Below are positions 37,580-49,313 of a DNA stretch of 64,000 nt, in pieces. The stretch lies in NCBI RefSeq assembly GCF_000346465.2, contig NC_034010.1:28436787-28500786 (forward strand), given 5' to 3'. How positions within the stretch are numbered: the first letter of the stretch is position 1; each line of letters begins with the position of its first letter. A model generated the notes under the pieces. It had not been told where the DNA came from. It saw nothing but the letters and a program-made list of their open reading frames with translations, and ran no database searches. The position numbers and the translations under genes are program-made. Origin of the DNA: Prunus persica (taxonomy: Eukaryota > Streptophyta > Magnoliopsida > Rosales > Rosaceae).

Positions 37580-37592
37580 TTACAATTGAAAG
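37446..37592. repeat. Two-copy tandem duplication, about 95-bp period
   Basis: The 52-base segment ending TTGTTTACAATTGAAAG is present at 37446-37497 and 37541-37592 with four or so differences. The second copy includes the last codons of the F-box/DUF295 pseudogene on the minus strand, so the pseudogene's 3' end was duplicated into its own downstream flank. Confidence 0.75.
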
Positions 37593-38571
37593 GTTGGCAC
37601 AACCCAATATGGAGGTTTCTTGGTCATCTTCATAAGAGCCTTAATATTTGGGGCGTTAAGGCTGTGAAAAGCGCTGACTTTTAACATCATACACACTAAA
37701 ATCATGATGCAAACAGCCTATGAAATAACCATAATAACGATCATGATCATGGTTGAAGTAAATGCAATTCAGCCGATATCCTAAAAAATTTAAAGCCAAG
37801 ACAGATATTGAAAAGTTATCACCCAAAAAAAGAGCGACATCACCCAAGGTTTCTTTCTCAACCCACTCATGCTTATCAAAATCCAATTCGTATATTCTAA
37901 CTTTTTTCGTCACACGATCCTCATCTCCAAAAGCAAGAAACCTTCGAACCATCCATAATTCTTTATCATTTAAAACCACAAGATATACCTTCTCCAAATC
38001 ATGTCGCATGCCCTCTGCAACCAGTTGCTTGGATTGAGTAATAATATCAAAAGAAAAAAGTTGACCCCCTACTTTAACAGCATAAAACTTCTCTTTAACA
38101 TGAACAACATCTTCAATCATATCCAAGCTTTGACCAATGTATTCCAACCTTGGATCAACGTAAGTCCATGTTGTGTCTTTATTGAGTCTAATGAAAGCTA
38201 ATTTACATGATCCCTCATAAATGACAACAACAACACAGTTGTTGGCATCCAATATTGGATCGGCTGATATTGTAGCCTTGATGACAAATTCGGCAATTGT
38301 TCCTTCATTATTAACCATTCTTTTGCATAACCACAAAATCGCATCTTCGGCAATTTAAATTCCAAATCAAGAACATTACCAAACATGACGTTGTACAAAT
38401 TCCATGTATCTTTTTTGGGCATATGAATCAAAATCATTGGAGAATGATGCCTTTTAATATCTTTTGCTACACAATACCATGGCATACAAACACGACTAAA
38501 CTGAATATAGTCTGATTGTAACACTAATCTCAAAATTGAATCCAAAAGTTCCTCAGGCAAATTTGCCCAAT
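37580..38571 (-). pseudogene. F-box/DUF295 pseudogene, inverted paralogue of 29933-31628
   Basis: Second-exon homologue of the intact F-box/DUF295 gene, on the opposite strand. Three lesions are visible. First, where the intact gene has a CAG splice acceptor before ATTGGGCAAATTT, this copy has CAT. Second, after the CGYAKEWLI block a deletion of roughly 130 bases shifts the frame; the family sequence resumes in another frame at IKATISADPILDANN, near 38290. Third, after SVYDVKSQRFSQP the frame runs into a stop at about 37656, while the expected C-terminus (KKPPYWVVPTF) is found in a shifted frame. No matching ATGGCTTCAG first exon was found nearby. The middle portion stays open for 200 codons, so decay is fairly recent. 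Confidence 0.85.
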
Positions 38572-39600
38572 ATGAGAAGATTTATAAATATAAAAAAAAA
38601 ATCAATTAGAGAGGCTATAGTTACGTAAAATACATATATAAATTACAGATACAAAATTAATAAGGAGTTTTTATGCACTGAACAAACCAAATAAAAACTA
38701 TTGAATGCATACTTTTTTTTGGTCAATAACTGGAATTCATTAAACGAGAATGCAAATAAACACGCCAAAAAGGTATTCAACATAAGAGGACTACCTATAA
38801 CAACCCACACTCCAACAATTTAAAACCCAAAATTGTAGATCCCATCCCTTTTGTCAGAAACTAAAATCAAACAATTTATTAGCAATTGAATGATCATTCT
38901 CGTATACTCTGTTTTTCATTAGAAGAACCTATAAGCGTGACAATCCAATAATTGAAAGCTTCATCCACAGGCTGCAGGCAATTTCAAAATTAGCAACATT
39001 ATGAACAATCATCAAACCTCCGAAAACTGCAGCTCATGGCTTCCGGAACCGAAACTTCTAGAAGATCTCGAAGTCTGCAGCATCGAGAGCGATGTTGTGA
39101 GGAACAAGGTCAGAGAAGAACTTGGAGAGAGCGGTTTCGATCGGTAACTGTTAAGCTTGAGGATGTGTATTGAAATAAGATAAACAAATGATAAATGTTA
39201 AGCTTGAGGAGTTTGCTTATGGGGTTTGGCTCTGTTAGTGATTAGTTGAACTTTTTCACCTTTATTTATATGGGTAGAGGTTCGAAACTCTTATATACCC
39301 AATGAATATTTGTATAAATTCAATTACTTATACTAAAAAAAAATTTACATTCTCTGAATTTTTAAATTAATTATCTTATGGATTTTTAAGCGCACTAACG
39401 CACAACACATGTAAAGATAAACTATTAATGAGGCAGGGCATATGAACTTTACAATGGGTCTGCCCCACTAAAGCGTGGTCTTTTTGTTTTTGTTAGCTTC
39501 ATTAAGGCATGTTCTTAAATAAAAAAACTTGCAAGTTCACATTCGACTCGACTATTGATTTATTTATTTATCAAAGACTCAATAATTCTCTCTCTGTTCT
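38572..39600. other. Intergenic DNA with a LINE-like tail
   Basis: At about 38709-38760 the minus strand reads like the 3' end of a LINE followed by an A-run (TTGACCAAAAAAAA). A stretch at 39000-39150 looks coding-like in composition, but I could not place it in a family. No intact gene is supported. Confidence 0.4.
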
Positions 39601-40482
39601 TGTACCCAAAAAAAAAAGCTCCTTCTTTGTTCCTCAGGAACAGAAAGAAGCAGCTTCATGACTACAAGCTGAGCTCAAATCTCACCGAATTGCTTAGTTC
39701 GTCTTAAAATTCGAAATTGGAATCGGAGAATTAGGGCTACTGCTTCAAGCTTCAGGCTGAAAGTGGACTTCGGGTAAGTAGATTTGGTACTGACCTTGAG
39801 CTACATCTCTAAGAGCAATTTGGACTTTGAATTTCTAAACCCTTAGTCTCTTACAGATGTGATATCGGGGCGGCGTGGATTGGGCATTGGACATTTGGAT
39901 GGGCCACTATCAAAATCTGAGCTTGTTGCTCCTTCGACATGTAAATGCTATTTCTGTGAACTGAAGGCAATTGGGTGTGGTCAGTTGAAGTTCACCAGAA
40001 AGCACTATTGTACAAGGTAATATTTCAATTTATCCAATGTAGTTTTACTCTCATGAAGTCCCCTGTTTTAAAGAAATTTACCGACTTTCTCCATGCATTA
40101 TCCGGAGAACAACATATGAATACTTTCTGAAGTATAATTATCCAAGTGGAGAAATGGGGAAATAATTTGAACCAATTTGATACTTCTGGAGGCAGCTCAA
40201 TTTTTCATGGTCAAAGTTTACATTTTTGTATCTGCTTGATTTGCTTGTCTTACAAACAAAATTATGGAGTAAGGCTAAAGCCATACCAGAAGCAATATAT
40301 CATTGTGAAAATGGACCAATCCATTCCATATTTAGTTGTCAGGAAAGAAAGAGGTTAATCAACTATTTTGCCAGTTTCTGTTGGACATAGAGTAAATTAA
40401 TATTTCTCTTCTTTTTACTTTTATTTTTTTTGTTTTTGCATTTGCAATGTTCAATGTTTAATCCATGTAACAATGCAGGCCC
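39601..40482 (+). promoter_or_regulatory. Split 5' leader of the FAR1-related gene, with upstream ORFs
   Basis: Probable non-coding exons: one ending at 39773 (donor CGG/GTAAGT), one at 39857-40016 (TTACAG acceptor, AAG/GTAA donor), and the last starting at 40479, four bases before the ATG. The middle exon opens with a minimal ATG-TGA, and contains a 21-codon upstream ORF (39899-39964) and an ATG-TAA at 39939. Such upstream frames usually reduce translation of the main frame. Exon calls rest on splice motifs alone. Confidence 0.45.
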
Positions 40483-43400
40483 ATGGAAAGGGAGGATGAT
40501 GATTTTGGTAGTCTTCATGAGGATAGCATGGATGTCGGACTTCAAGCAACAAATAGGTTGGACTTGAATGTAGAGCAGGACTCCCGCAGCCCAAAAGTTG
40601 TCTATGTCAACGGCACTCAGTCTAATCCTCCCTCCATAGGTGCAGACAGTAAAGATTCAGTCTTAGAAGTTGGTACAGAGTTTGAGTCTGATGAACATGC
40701 CTACAAATCTTACAATAAATATGCCAGGTTGGTGGGTTTTAATGTTAGGAAAGACTGGGTAAATAGGAGTAAGGTACATGGTCAGGTGGTATCTAGGAAG
40801 TTCACTTGTTCTAAAGAGGGGTATCGGCGGAAGGACAAAAGAGATGTTAATGTAAAGAAACATCGAAAGGAAACAAGAACTGGTTGCTTGGCTCATATGA
40901 TCATCACCCGTCAACCTGATGGTAAATATCGGGTTACACAATTTGAAGAACAACACAATCATGGCAATGTAAATTCAAGTATTGCTCAAGCATTGCCAGA
41001 ACAACACAATCATGACAATGTAAATCTAAGTATTGCTCAAGCATTGCCAGAACAAAGAGAATGCACTGTTCCTGAAGCTGCTGATGCTGACTCGGTAAAA
41101 GAGTTAGGATCATTGTCAAAATCGGCACTAGACTCGATGAATAGAGGGTTTAGGGTAAGGGAATCTGTTGATAGTTTTGCCTTAGATTTTGAAAATTATC
41201 TTCAATCTGAAAGGACTCGAGATATGAAGGAAGGAGAGGTGGGACGTTTGCTGCATTACTTTCAAAGGCAGCACTTTGAAAACCCATCGTTCTTTTACGC
41301 AATACAGGTTGATACTGATGATAAAGTGAGTAACATACTTTGGGCTGATGATAATATGGTATCAGATTATGACCATTTTGGGGATGTGGTTTGTCTAGAC
41401 ACGGTTTGCAGAGCAGACAAGAATTGCCTGCCATTTGTACAGTTTGTAGGAGTAAATAATCATAAACAGGTAGTTATCTTTTCTGCTGCACTGTTGTATG
41501 ATGACACTGTTCAATCTTATAAGTGGCTATTTCAAACTTTTGTGGAGTCGATGTCCGGGAAGAAACCAAAGGCCATTCTTACCGATCAAGATGCAGCAAT
41601 TGTTGAGGCAATCAATTCAGTTTTACCTGAAACAGACCATCGGATATGCACATGGCAAATGTGCCAGAATGCTCTCAAGCACCTTAACCACATAGTAAAA
41701 GATACCGAATCTTTTGCCAATGATTTCAAGAGCTGTATATATGACGAAAAAGATGAAGATGGGTTTGTGTATGCTTGGGGGAATATGCTGGATAATTATG
41801 GTCTTCAGCAGAATGACTGGTTAAAATGGATGTTTAGGGAACGAGAGAAATGGGCTGTGGTATATGGCAGGAATACTTTTTTTGTTGACAGAAAAGGCTC
41901 ACATCTGGTTGAAAGTTTGTTTCATGATTTGAGAAATTACCTATACTCTGACCTAGATGTGCTTGATTTTGTTAAGTATTTCGAAAGGTTGGTAGATGAG
42001 CAACGTTACAAAGAAATAGAAGCCAATGATGAAATGAACCGCTGCATGCCAAGACTAATGGGGAATGTGATTTTACTAAAGCATGCAAGTGATGTTTACA
42101 CTCCAAGGGCATTTGAAGTGTTCCAGCGAGGATATGAGAAGTGTTTGAATATTGTTGTTAACCAATGCAGTGAGAATGGGCCATTGTTCGAGTACAAAAC
42201 CAACATATTTGGTAAAAGTAGAGAACACACCGTTACATTCAACTCTTCTGATGACGCAGTTATTTGCAGCTGCAAGAAATTTGACTCTGTTGGGTTTCTA
42301 TGTAGCCATGCTCTTAAAGTACTTGATCACATGAATATAAAGGTTGTCCCCTCCAAATATATCTTGAAGAGATGGACAAAAAATGCAAGGTTAGGGAGTG
42401 CAAGAGAGAATGATGTGTCCTCCATCAGGGATAACCCAAAGCTTGTTGTGGCAAGCCGTTACAAAAATATGTGCGGCCGAATTATTATGTTATCAGCCAA
42501 GGCTTCTGCATCTGAGGAAGCATTTCAATTTGCTGTTGGACAACTTGATGAAGTGATGGAAGGTGTGGAGAAAATCTTGACATTAAAACCTCAGGATGCT
42601 CAAGCTTTCACCTCAAGTAGCACCGCAAATGCTTCTGATAGTGAACGTGCAGTGGTTTTTCCAGATGGAAATGCAATTGAAGATCAGGATGACAGTGTAG
42701 TAAAAGGAGCAAAGGAAAAAGAGACGGCTGTTTTTGACAAAGGTCAATTAACAAATGTGAATGGTGAATTCTCTAGTACAAAAAGAATTCAGAATGTAGA
42801 TACATCCCTACAAAACACTGATTCCTGCATTTCGAGTCCGTCTTTGTATGTTTCACCTGAAGGGACAACAGCAAATCCCATTATGCAGGTGAGTCCCGGC
42901 TTGCATTTTATTGCAATTATGGCATGGTAAAGATGCCATGACATGCAACTGTCGTGTTTGGTGTGCTTTGCTCTGATATTAAATATGTAAAGTTTTGATC
43001 CTTTCTGTTCTTTTCTTTGTGGCCGGTTTTGATCGTTCCATGTTCATAACACAGGGTTTATACAATTTTGAAGCGAATCAGGTGGTCCAGTGTATGTACC
43101 AACAAGATAATCTGGTGCTGGAAGAGCATTCCAATCCTAACATGTATCAACCACTCAACTTCTTTTCTAACCAACACGATTCACCTGGCCATTCTCAACT
43201 ACTACAGGTAGATCTTGTACACACTCAATTGCTCATCTTATTCTGAGCTATTGTTGTATGTGAGTTGTATACTCATTGACATGCAGGAACCTCTGATCAA
43301 TGGCACATACCAAGAGCCCGTATCAAGCACCCCTGAATTGAGGCAGGTAATTAGAAGTAAAAGTCAAAGACTTGAATAAATTGATTCGTAAGTTTGTTGT

Positions 43401-43518
43401 TTAAATCATAACAAGTATATGGATGGTAATTATTTTGCTTCATGGTTTCCTGTAGGCAATGGATCTCGATGTCCAACATCCACATTCATCTTCATTCTTG
43501 CTTTTGGATCGTGGATAG
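40483..43518 (+). CDS. FAR1-RELATED SEQUENCE protein (domesticated MULE transposase)
   Basis: Nuclear transcription factor of the FHY3/FAR1 family, derived from Mutator-like transposases; members act in light signalling, the clock and development. Four coding exons: 40483-42888, 43055-43207, 43287-43346, 43456-43518; 893 residues. The FAR1 DNA-binding domain is at about 60-160 (EFESDEHAYKSYNKYARLVGF, CSKEGYRRKD, TGCLAHMIIT, ending HNH). A 17-residue unit ending in this HNH region is tandemly duplicated at 156-189. The MULE transposase domain is at about 280-395 (VVCLDTVCRADKN, AILTDQDAAIVEAI, HRICTWQM). The SWIM finger is at about 593-615 (CSCKKFDSVGFLCSHAL). The three small 3' exons encode a variable Q/S-rich tail. 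The start follows a 5' UTR splice acceptor by four bases. Which FRS subgroup is not settled. Confidence 0.92.
40948..41049 (+). repeat. 51-bp in-frame tandem duplication in the FAR1-related gene
   Basis: Two adjacent 51-base units encode EQHNHGNVNSSIAQALP and EQHNHDNVNLSIAQALP. They differ at only three bases, so the duplication is recent. The repeat preserves the reading frame. Confidence 0.9.
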
Positions 43519-43571
43519 AGGGCTTCTGACAGTCCATTTCTTGTGCTCAAGTAAAGGTGAACGACCATTGA

Positions 43572-43621
<50 letters not shown>

Positions 43622-44276
43622 GAATGTATGTTAAATGTATACTGTACAGTCCCAAAAGCCTGTTGTTTTTTCATTTGAAATGCAATACTGGAGTGTGAAG
43701 AGGCACTCTTGAAGTCATATAAAAATGCATTTGATATCTGCACCACCTGGTCAACTCCCATTTTTACAACACAAAATGAAGTTTATAACTTGAACTTGAT
43801 ATACAGAAAACACAAGTTGTATATATGAACTTGGCAGGGCTTCAATGGAGGCAACCTTTGGTCCTTTAAGGAGAAGCTTGAAAAGCATCCATATGCCCCG
43901 GGACATCAAAAGTCAAGACAGCCTTGCTCCATATTGTAACAAATGGAAGAGAACCACAACCACAGCAGGTTGCTGCACTTGATCTATTGATCCAGGATAA
44001 ACCGAACATTGTCAATTGTTAACCACAGTAAATTCTACAATTACAATTATAGCTGTGACCACCCCCCCGAACAAGGAATATGGGAAAGCATTTCAATGCG
44101 CGGGTCCTACTCGTCAAGCACACAACTGTGCGACAAAGCTCATCTTTGTCTCTTTAAAATTAAAAATTCCCCAAACTTAAACTCACTCGCTACATAATAA
44201 ATCTTACTTTCATCTCTATCACTCACTCACTTGTCACCACAACAAACACACACTCGCTGGCACTGCCTGCCTAGTG

Positions 44277-44307
<31 letters not shown>

Positions 44308-44378
44308 CCCCAGAGTCCCCAACTTTGTTTTCTGTCTGTTTCTTCTACTTAGAACGGCCCATTCCCCAGCAATGAGAC
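43519..44378. other. 3' UTR of the FAR1-related gene and IQD promoter
   Basis: A (CT)n tract lies at 43575-43617 in the 3' flank and another at 44281-44307 in the IQD leader. The segment 43838-43970 could be an extra 3' UTR exon of the FAR1-related gene (acceptor-like TTGGCAG at 43839). No other gene is seen. Confidence 0.45.
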
Positions 44379-47300
44379 ATGGGCTTTTTCCGGCGACTCT
44401 TCGGCCCTAAAAGACCCAAAAACACCACTTCGCCGACGGCCAACCACAACAAGGAAAATAGGACTACTTCTGCCTCTAACAAACAAAAGCTCACCACCGA
44501 ATCCACATCATCAGCTGCTCAAGAATGGGTAGGATTGGACGCCAACAAGCACGCCATAGCTGTAGCCGCTGCTACGGCTGCTGTAGCTGAGGCCGCTCTC
44601 GCCGCGGCTCATGCGGCGGCCGAGGTCGTTCGCCTCACTAATGGAGCTGGACCCGGCACTTCCGAGCACGTTAGCTTACCCGTGGCGGCGTCGGCTACCT
44701 TCAGCCGCCATCTGGCAGCCGTAAAGATACAGTCTGCTTTCCGGAGATACCTGGTTAGCGGTTTGTTTTGAATTTTTTACCGTTTCTGCCCCTGGATTTC
44801 AGCTGAAATTACGTTTCGTGATGCTTTGTTAATTGGTTCGGAAGTACAAAAAAGTTTCGAACTTTAACGAATGATTATGTTTGGTTTCACTTTTTATTTT
44901 AAAATTTTGAATTTCTTTCCCTATAAAATTCTGTTTGCTCGCAAATTACAAGGAAGGGGAAATTTAAATTAATTTGGGATTTCAAATTCTACCTTCCTCT
45001 TCTTCTCTTTCTCTATCGAAAAAGTTTCTCGGGAAACAAACACGGGCTTAAAAGAAAGGCTGTATTTGAAGCTTCATAAAAAAGTACTGTTCATAAACAT
45101 AGTTTTTCACAAAATAAAACAAGGAATTAAAAATAAAAATTAGAAGACCGCCGACACTGGTACCAGTTGATGTGTCAACTCGCTGAGTCAGTGTCAGCGT
45201 CTGGGAGAAGTGATTCTCTGTGTTATCAACAGCATGTTTACTGTACTTTGACAACCAGTGGTTTCGTACGTGTAATCCGTACTCGACGACTTCTGGAGGC
45301 TTCTTCCTTCGTACATAGAGGTTATTTTCGTATTTTCGTACCCATAGACTCGAATTTGTATGATGACGTGGGTGCAACTCATTTGGTAGAAACTTGACTT
45401 CTGTGTCTCTGACTACAAGCAAGCACAACCCACTGGTTTCCAGCTTGGCTGTTGGGGCCTGTTGCCTCACTTGGTGATATGATTGGGTTCTACTAGCAAG
45501 AAAACTGATCCTGCTATCCTACTTTCTTTCTTTGCTTTCCCTTTTTCACTTCCAAGTTCAAATTCAAATTAGTGCAGCTTGTTTTGTGGTTGGTTGTCTA
45601 TATTCTATAATGAGTAGTTGTTCTGTTTGAGCTGTGATTGTCATTGGCAGTCTTTGATTAATTAAATAACTGGATGAAATGGCAATTGGGATGCTGTTCA
45701 ATTAATTTTTGACTTTATTTTATATACTTGTTCTTTCTTTTATTTGTTTATTCAGTAGGGATGCCTGTGTGAGTGAGATCATGATTTCATCCACAAGAGT
45801 TTCCCTTTTCTAAAAGTTTTGTGCCAGTCTGTTCCCTCTAATTTTAAATTCCTGGGCTCTGGTTGCATTTCACAGGAAATATTGTCGTAGTTAAGAAAAC
45901 TGTAATTGTTATGCACACTTGTTTCATCCATTTGGTTTGTACTGAATTATGTTGGTTAGTATTCTGAGACTTTGATGACCTGATTCTCTGAACTTCGGCG
46001 AACTATGACAGGCAAGGAGGGCCTTAAGGGCACTTAAAGCACTCGTGAAGCTTCAAGCTTTGGTGAGAGGCCACATAGTGAGAAAACAATCGGCAGACAT
46101 GCTCAGGCGTATGCAGACACTGGTCCGAGTACAAGCCCGAGCACGTGCAAGTCGAACACTCATGTCAGACTCACCACATTCTAGCAGAAAATCCTCCCTA
46201 TCTCACCACCCTGTAAGCAGACCTTTCCTTTTAGATCAAGCTTACTAGTTTCCATTTTCTAGTCAAATACGAGGGGTAAAAACACACTTTGTGCCAGGTT
46301 GGATTTGTATGCCATACTCTTAGTATTAATAATTCTCAACTTTTTACCTGGTTAGCTAAATTTTCTCGGGACAAATTTGTTTTACTATTTTATTTTGTTG
46401 AGTCCAACTTTGCTTACTTTTACATAATTGGTATTCATTTTCTATGATGTCTACTTGCAGCTCCCAGAAAGTCCTGACAAAATTGGATACCAACCCCGTG
46501 CTTGTAGCAGCAAATTTGATGGACCCTCAATACTGAAGGTATTTACTTCAATGGCTGTGTAGAATTTGATTAACCCCTCCTACTGCATATGATGCTTTAC
46601 TTGTGGATGATATTCTGTAGCAAGTTTGAAACTGGGTCACAAATTTTTTTAATGGAAGCTAGAGAATGTTACTGTCAAAATTTGATCCCAAGACATTGTT
46701 GAACCTGTTTTCTGGAATACTGATCTTTATTTTATTCATAAAAACCAATTGATATTAATCAAATTCCTCTGTTCCATCAAACTCAGAGATGCGGTTCAAA
46801 TTCAAATGTAAGGGATGTCGTAAATCTAGACAGAAGACGGCTGGCGTCAGGTTGGTTAGACCGGTGGATGGAAGAAAGTGCGCGGAACAACCGCCGAGAT
46901 GCTTCACTGAGATATGAGCAAGCAGATGACGTAAGGGGTGACAAGATACTTGAAGTAGATACTTGGAAGCCTCACTTGGGCTCCCAACGTAGACCCCAAA
47001 CCTTTCAAACAGCACATCATGTTCTGACTTCAAATCGTTACAACCCAACCTTCATGACATTTGACTCTCCATCAAAACATTCGATGAAGGAACCGAACCC
47101 GATTCCAAACCAAGCTTCTATGGACGTCTTATCACTGAGCTCTCTGAAATATGCTATAGCAACAGATGAAGCAGCTTTTAGGACTGCTGAGAACAGCCCA
47201 CAAGCATTTTCTGCCTCCTCTAGACCTGGAAGTAGTGGTAGAAGAGGTCATCACTTCACGCCAGCAAGGAGTGAATGCTCGTGGGGTTTCATTAATGGGT

Positions 47301-47542
47301 ATGCAGGTTACCCCAACTACATGGCTAACACGGAATCATCCCGAGCTAAGGTCAGGTCACAGAGTGCCCCAAGGCAAAGGCTTGAGTTTGAGAAATATGG
47401 TTTGACCAAAAAGTCTGTTCAGGAGTTTTGGGATGCAGGAACTTGTTCAGATACTAGTTTTGCTCAAGATTCCGACTGCCGGAATAAATCAGTGTTTAGC
47501 TCTAGCCGCTTGAACAGACTTGGGAGTGCCAGTCCACGGTGA
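44379..47542 (+). CDS. IQ-DOMAIN protein (IQD22-25-like)
   Basis: Plant calmodulin-binding scaffold that typically associates with microtubules or the plasma membrane and shapes cell form. Four exons: 44379-44753, 46012-46212, 46461-46538, 46787-47542; 469 residues. The N-terminus MGFFRRLFG is typical. An Ala-rich helix (about 55-88) precedes the IQ67 region at about 111-175: [20 protein letters not shown], then [16 protein letters not shown] and [15 protein letters not shown]. The exon border falls inside the first IQ motif (RRYL/ARRAL), the conserved phase-0 splice position of IQD genes. The C-terminal DUF4005-like region includes [22 protein letters not shown] (CT)n tract lies in the leader. 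The subfamily call is by overall similarity. Confidence 0.92.
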
Positions 47543-48524
47543 TGTTCCATGTTCTATGTATTTATTTCTGTGTATGGCAGGCGATGTTTTGAGTTTTAAT
47601 TACTTGACCCTGAATCCTTGATGTACAAAGCTGTTCTTAGGAAAACAAAGTTTGGCACCATGGGTGTCAAAAGATGAACATAGTTTCAAAAGTGTGAGGG
47701 TTCAAACTCAGTAAAAATGTAATTTCGATTGTGCTTTGTTTACGTATCAAACTTTGGTTCTAGTATTCTTTGTACATTTTTTTACGAGTCGCTAGAGTTT
47801 GCAATTGCAATCACATCCCACCAAGTCATTTTCAACGACATTCTTTTTCCAAATCTCATTCACGGGATAAGATCTTTTCACTTAATTGGCGGTGGCTTTT
47901 GTGGATTTGGACAAAACCAGGAGAAGGCACTCTTGATACATACATTTACCACCAAAATCAAATCAACTGCAAACTGCATGCATTGGATCCCAACCATGGG
48001 TCATTATTGAAACTGGTTGTGAAATTGATTTTCGATTATGTAGCAAAGCCTCTCTTTTTGGGTCATCATGTACCCAATTTTGGCTGCTAGCACTTTTACA
48101 TGGCAAGCAAAAGCATTAAAACTTTTTTGATGCAGTAATCAAATCTTTATAGGGCAACTTTAAATGACCTAAAGTAGGATGGCTATAATCATTTCAGTTG
48201 GCAATCATGTTACCATATTTGAATTATTAACTATTTTACCTTAAAGCAACAGTTTAACTAGCTATCTATCGTCTAACATCATAATTCCATAATTTGTACA
48301 ATCAGATCTTCAATTATTCAGATTTTCTTCAACCCAAAACTCGAACCTCCCTTCCTCTGCCCTGCAGCTGAACACATGAGATTGTTTATTTCGTCTTCCA
48401 TTTCGCTAATTTTCCGGAACTTACTCATATTAAAGTTGCATACCCAAACTCATAGGATTCTGCACCATCACAAACCAAAACCATAAACATTGGTCGGAAA
48501 AAGACAATGAGGCTGTAATGAGGG
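47543..48524. other. Convergent 3' flanks of IQD and the LTP gene
   Basis: The IQD 3' UTR probably covers the first 200-300 bases. Several short open frames on the plus strand show no family features. No gene is supported. Confidence 0.5.
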
Positions 48525-48627
48525 GTTATAGTGAGGGGATCCTTAACAACCATTCCATCAACAAATTTCTCAACATTGGACGGTTGGATTGAACCCCTCA
48601 ACATAACCTCATCGTTGTATAAGCTCC
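48525..48627. repeat. Dispersed repeat, copy B
   Basis: The counterpart of 2698-2811, sharing GTTGGATTGAAC, CCCCTCAACATAACC and AAGCTCC in order. It lies in the 3' flank of the minus-strand LTP gene. Confidence 0.5.
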
Positions 48628-48666
48628 AAAAAATAATAATAATAATAAAATAAAGACCAAAGAAAC

Positions 48667-49017
48667 TTACAAATTGCAATCAGTGTTAGGATCGATGTTG
48701 AAGCCCAAAGAAACTTGACAAAAGTCAGGCAAAGTAGCAATCGCATAAGCATTTGGGTTGTATGTGGAAATGAGGCCCAATAAGCATCTACACGCAAATC
48801 TCCGATTCTCAATTGTGTCAGCAATAACCTTGAGATTGGCCATGGCATTGCAACATGGAGACCCTGGGAAGGGGTCTGGTGAGCCATACGTGATGAAGGT
48901 GTAGCAAGTGGAGACCAGTGCCGTCACGGCAGAGCATTCTATCGTGCTAGACACCAATATCGCCGTTGATAACAACGCCATTATTGTTACTCCGATCATC
49001 AACTTCCGGCTTCCCAT
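48667..49017 (-). CDS. Non-specific lipid-transfer protein (type 1-like)
   Basis: Small secreted lipid-binding protein, apoplastic, possibly in cutin/wax transport or defence. The open frame of 116 residues starts at ATG 49017 with a signal peptide of about 26 residues (MGSRKLMIGVTIMALLSTAI onward). The eight-cysteine motif follows: IEC-x9-C, SPCC, ACRC, DFC, TDC. The frame ends TGC AAT TTG TAA. The same bases contain a GT-AAGT donor after AATTT, and type-1 LTP genes often have an intron just here, so the last few residues may come from a short downstream exon. Family is clear from cysteine spacing. The spacing between CxC and the seventh Cys is near the type-1 norm. Confidence 0.87.
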   Translation of the reverse strand: MGSRKLMIGVTIMALLSTAILVSSTIECSAVTALVSTCYTFITYGSPDPFPGSPCCNAMANLKVIADTIENRRFACRCLLGLISTYNPNAYAIATLPDFCQVSLGFNIDPNTDCNL

Positions 49018-49313
49018 TTCGCAAAATTACATCAACTTACACCTTACTAGTTGTAACTTCTTCTGGTTTACGCAAGAGCAACACTTATTTTTTATAGTGA
49101 TGTTATAGTTGGGTTTGGTGTAAAATAAATAACGTGTGGTGTTCTTCATGAAGGTTGAATGACCCATACAACTTTTGACCCCAAAAAAAAAAAAATTGAA
49201 GTCAGACAACTAAACTGAGCCCGTATCTAGTCTAGTTAGAAGAAATAAGGCCTGCTGCTTGTATGGGCCCAGACCTAGTTTTTATTGTTTGTATAAATTG
49301 CTACTGTCAACTT
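49018..49313. other. Short spacer before the tRNA gene
   Basis: Promoter and leader of the minus-strand LTP gene, then AT-rich spacer. Nothing else is seen. Confidence 0.5.
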
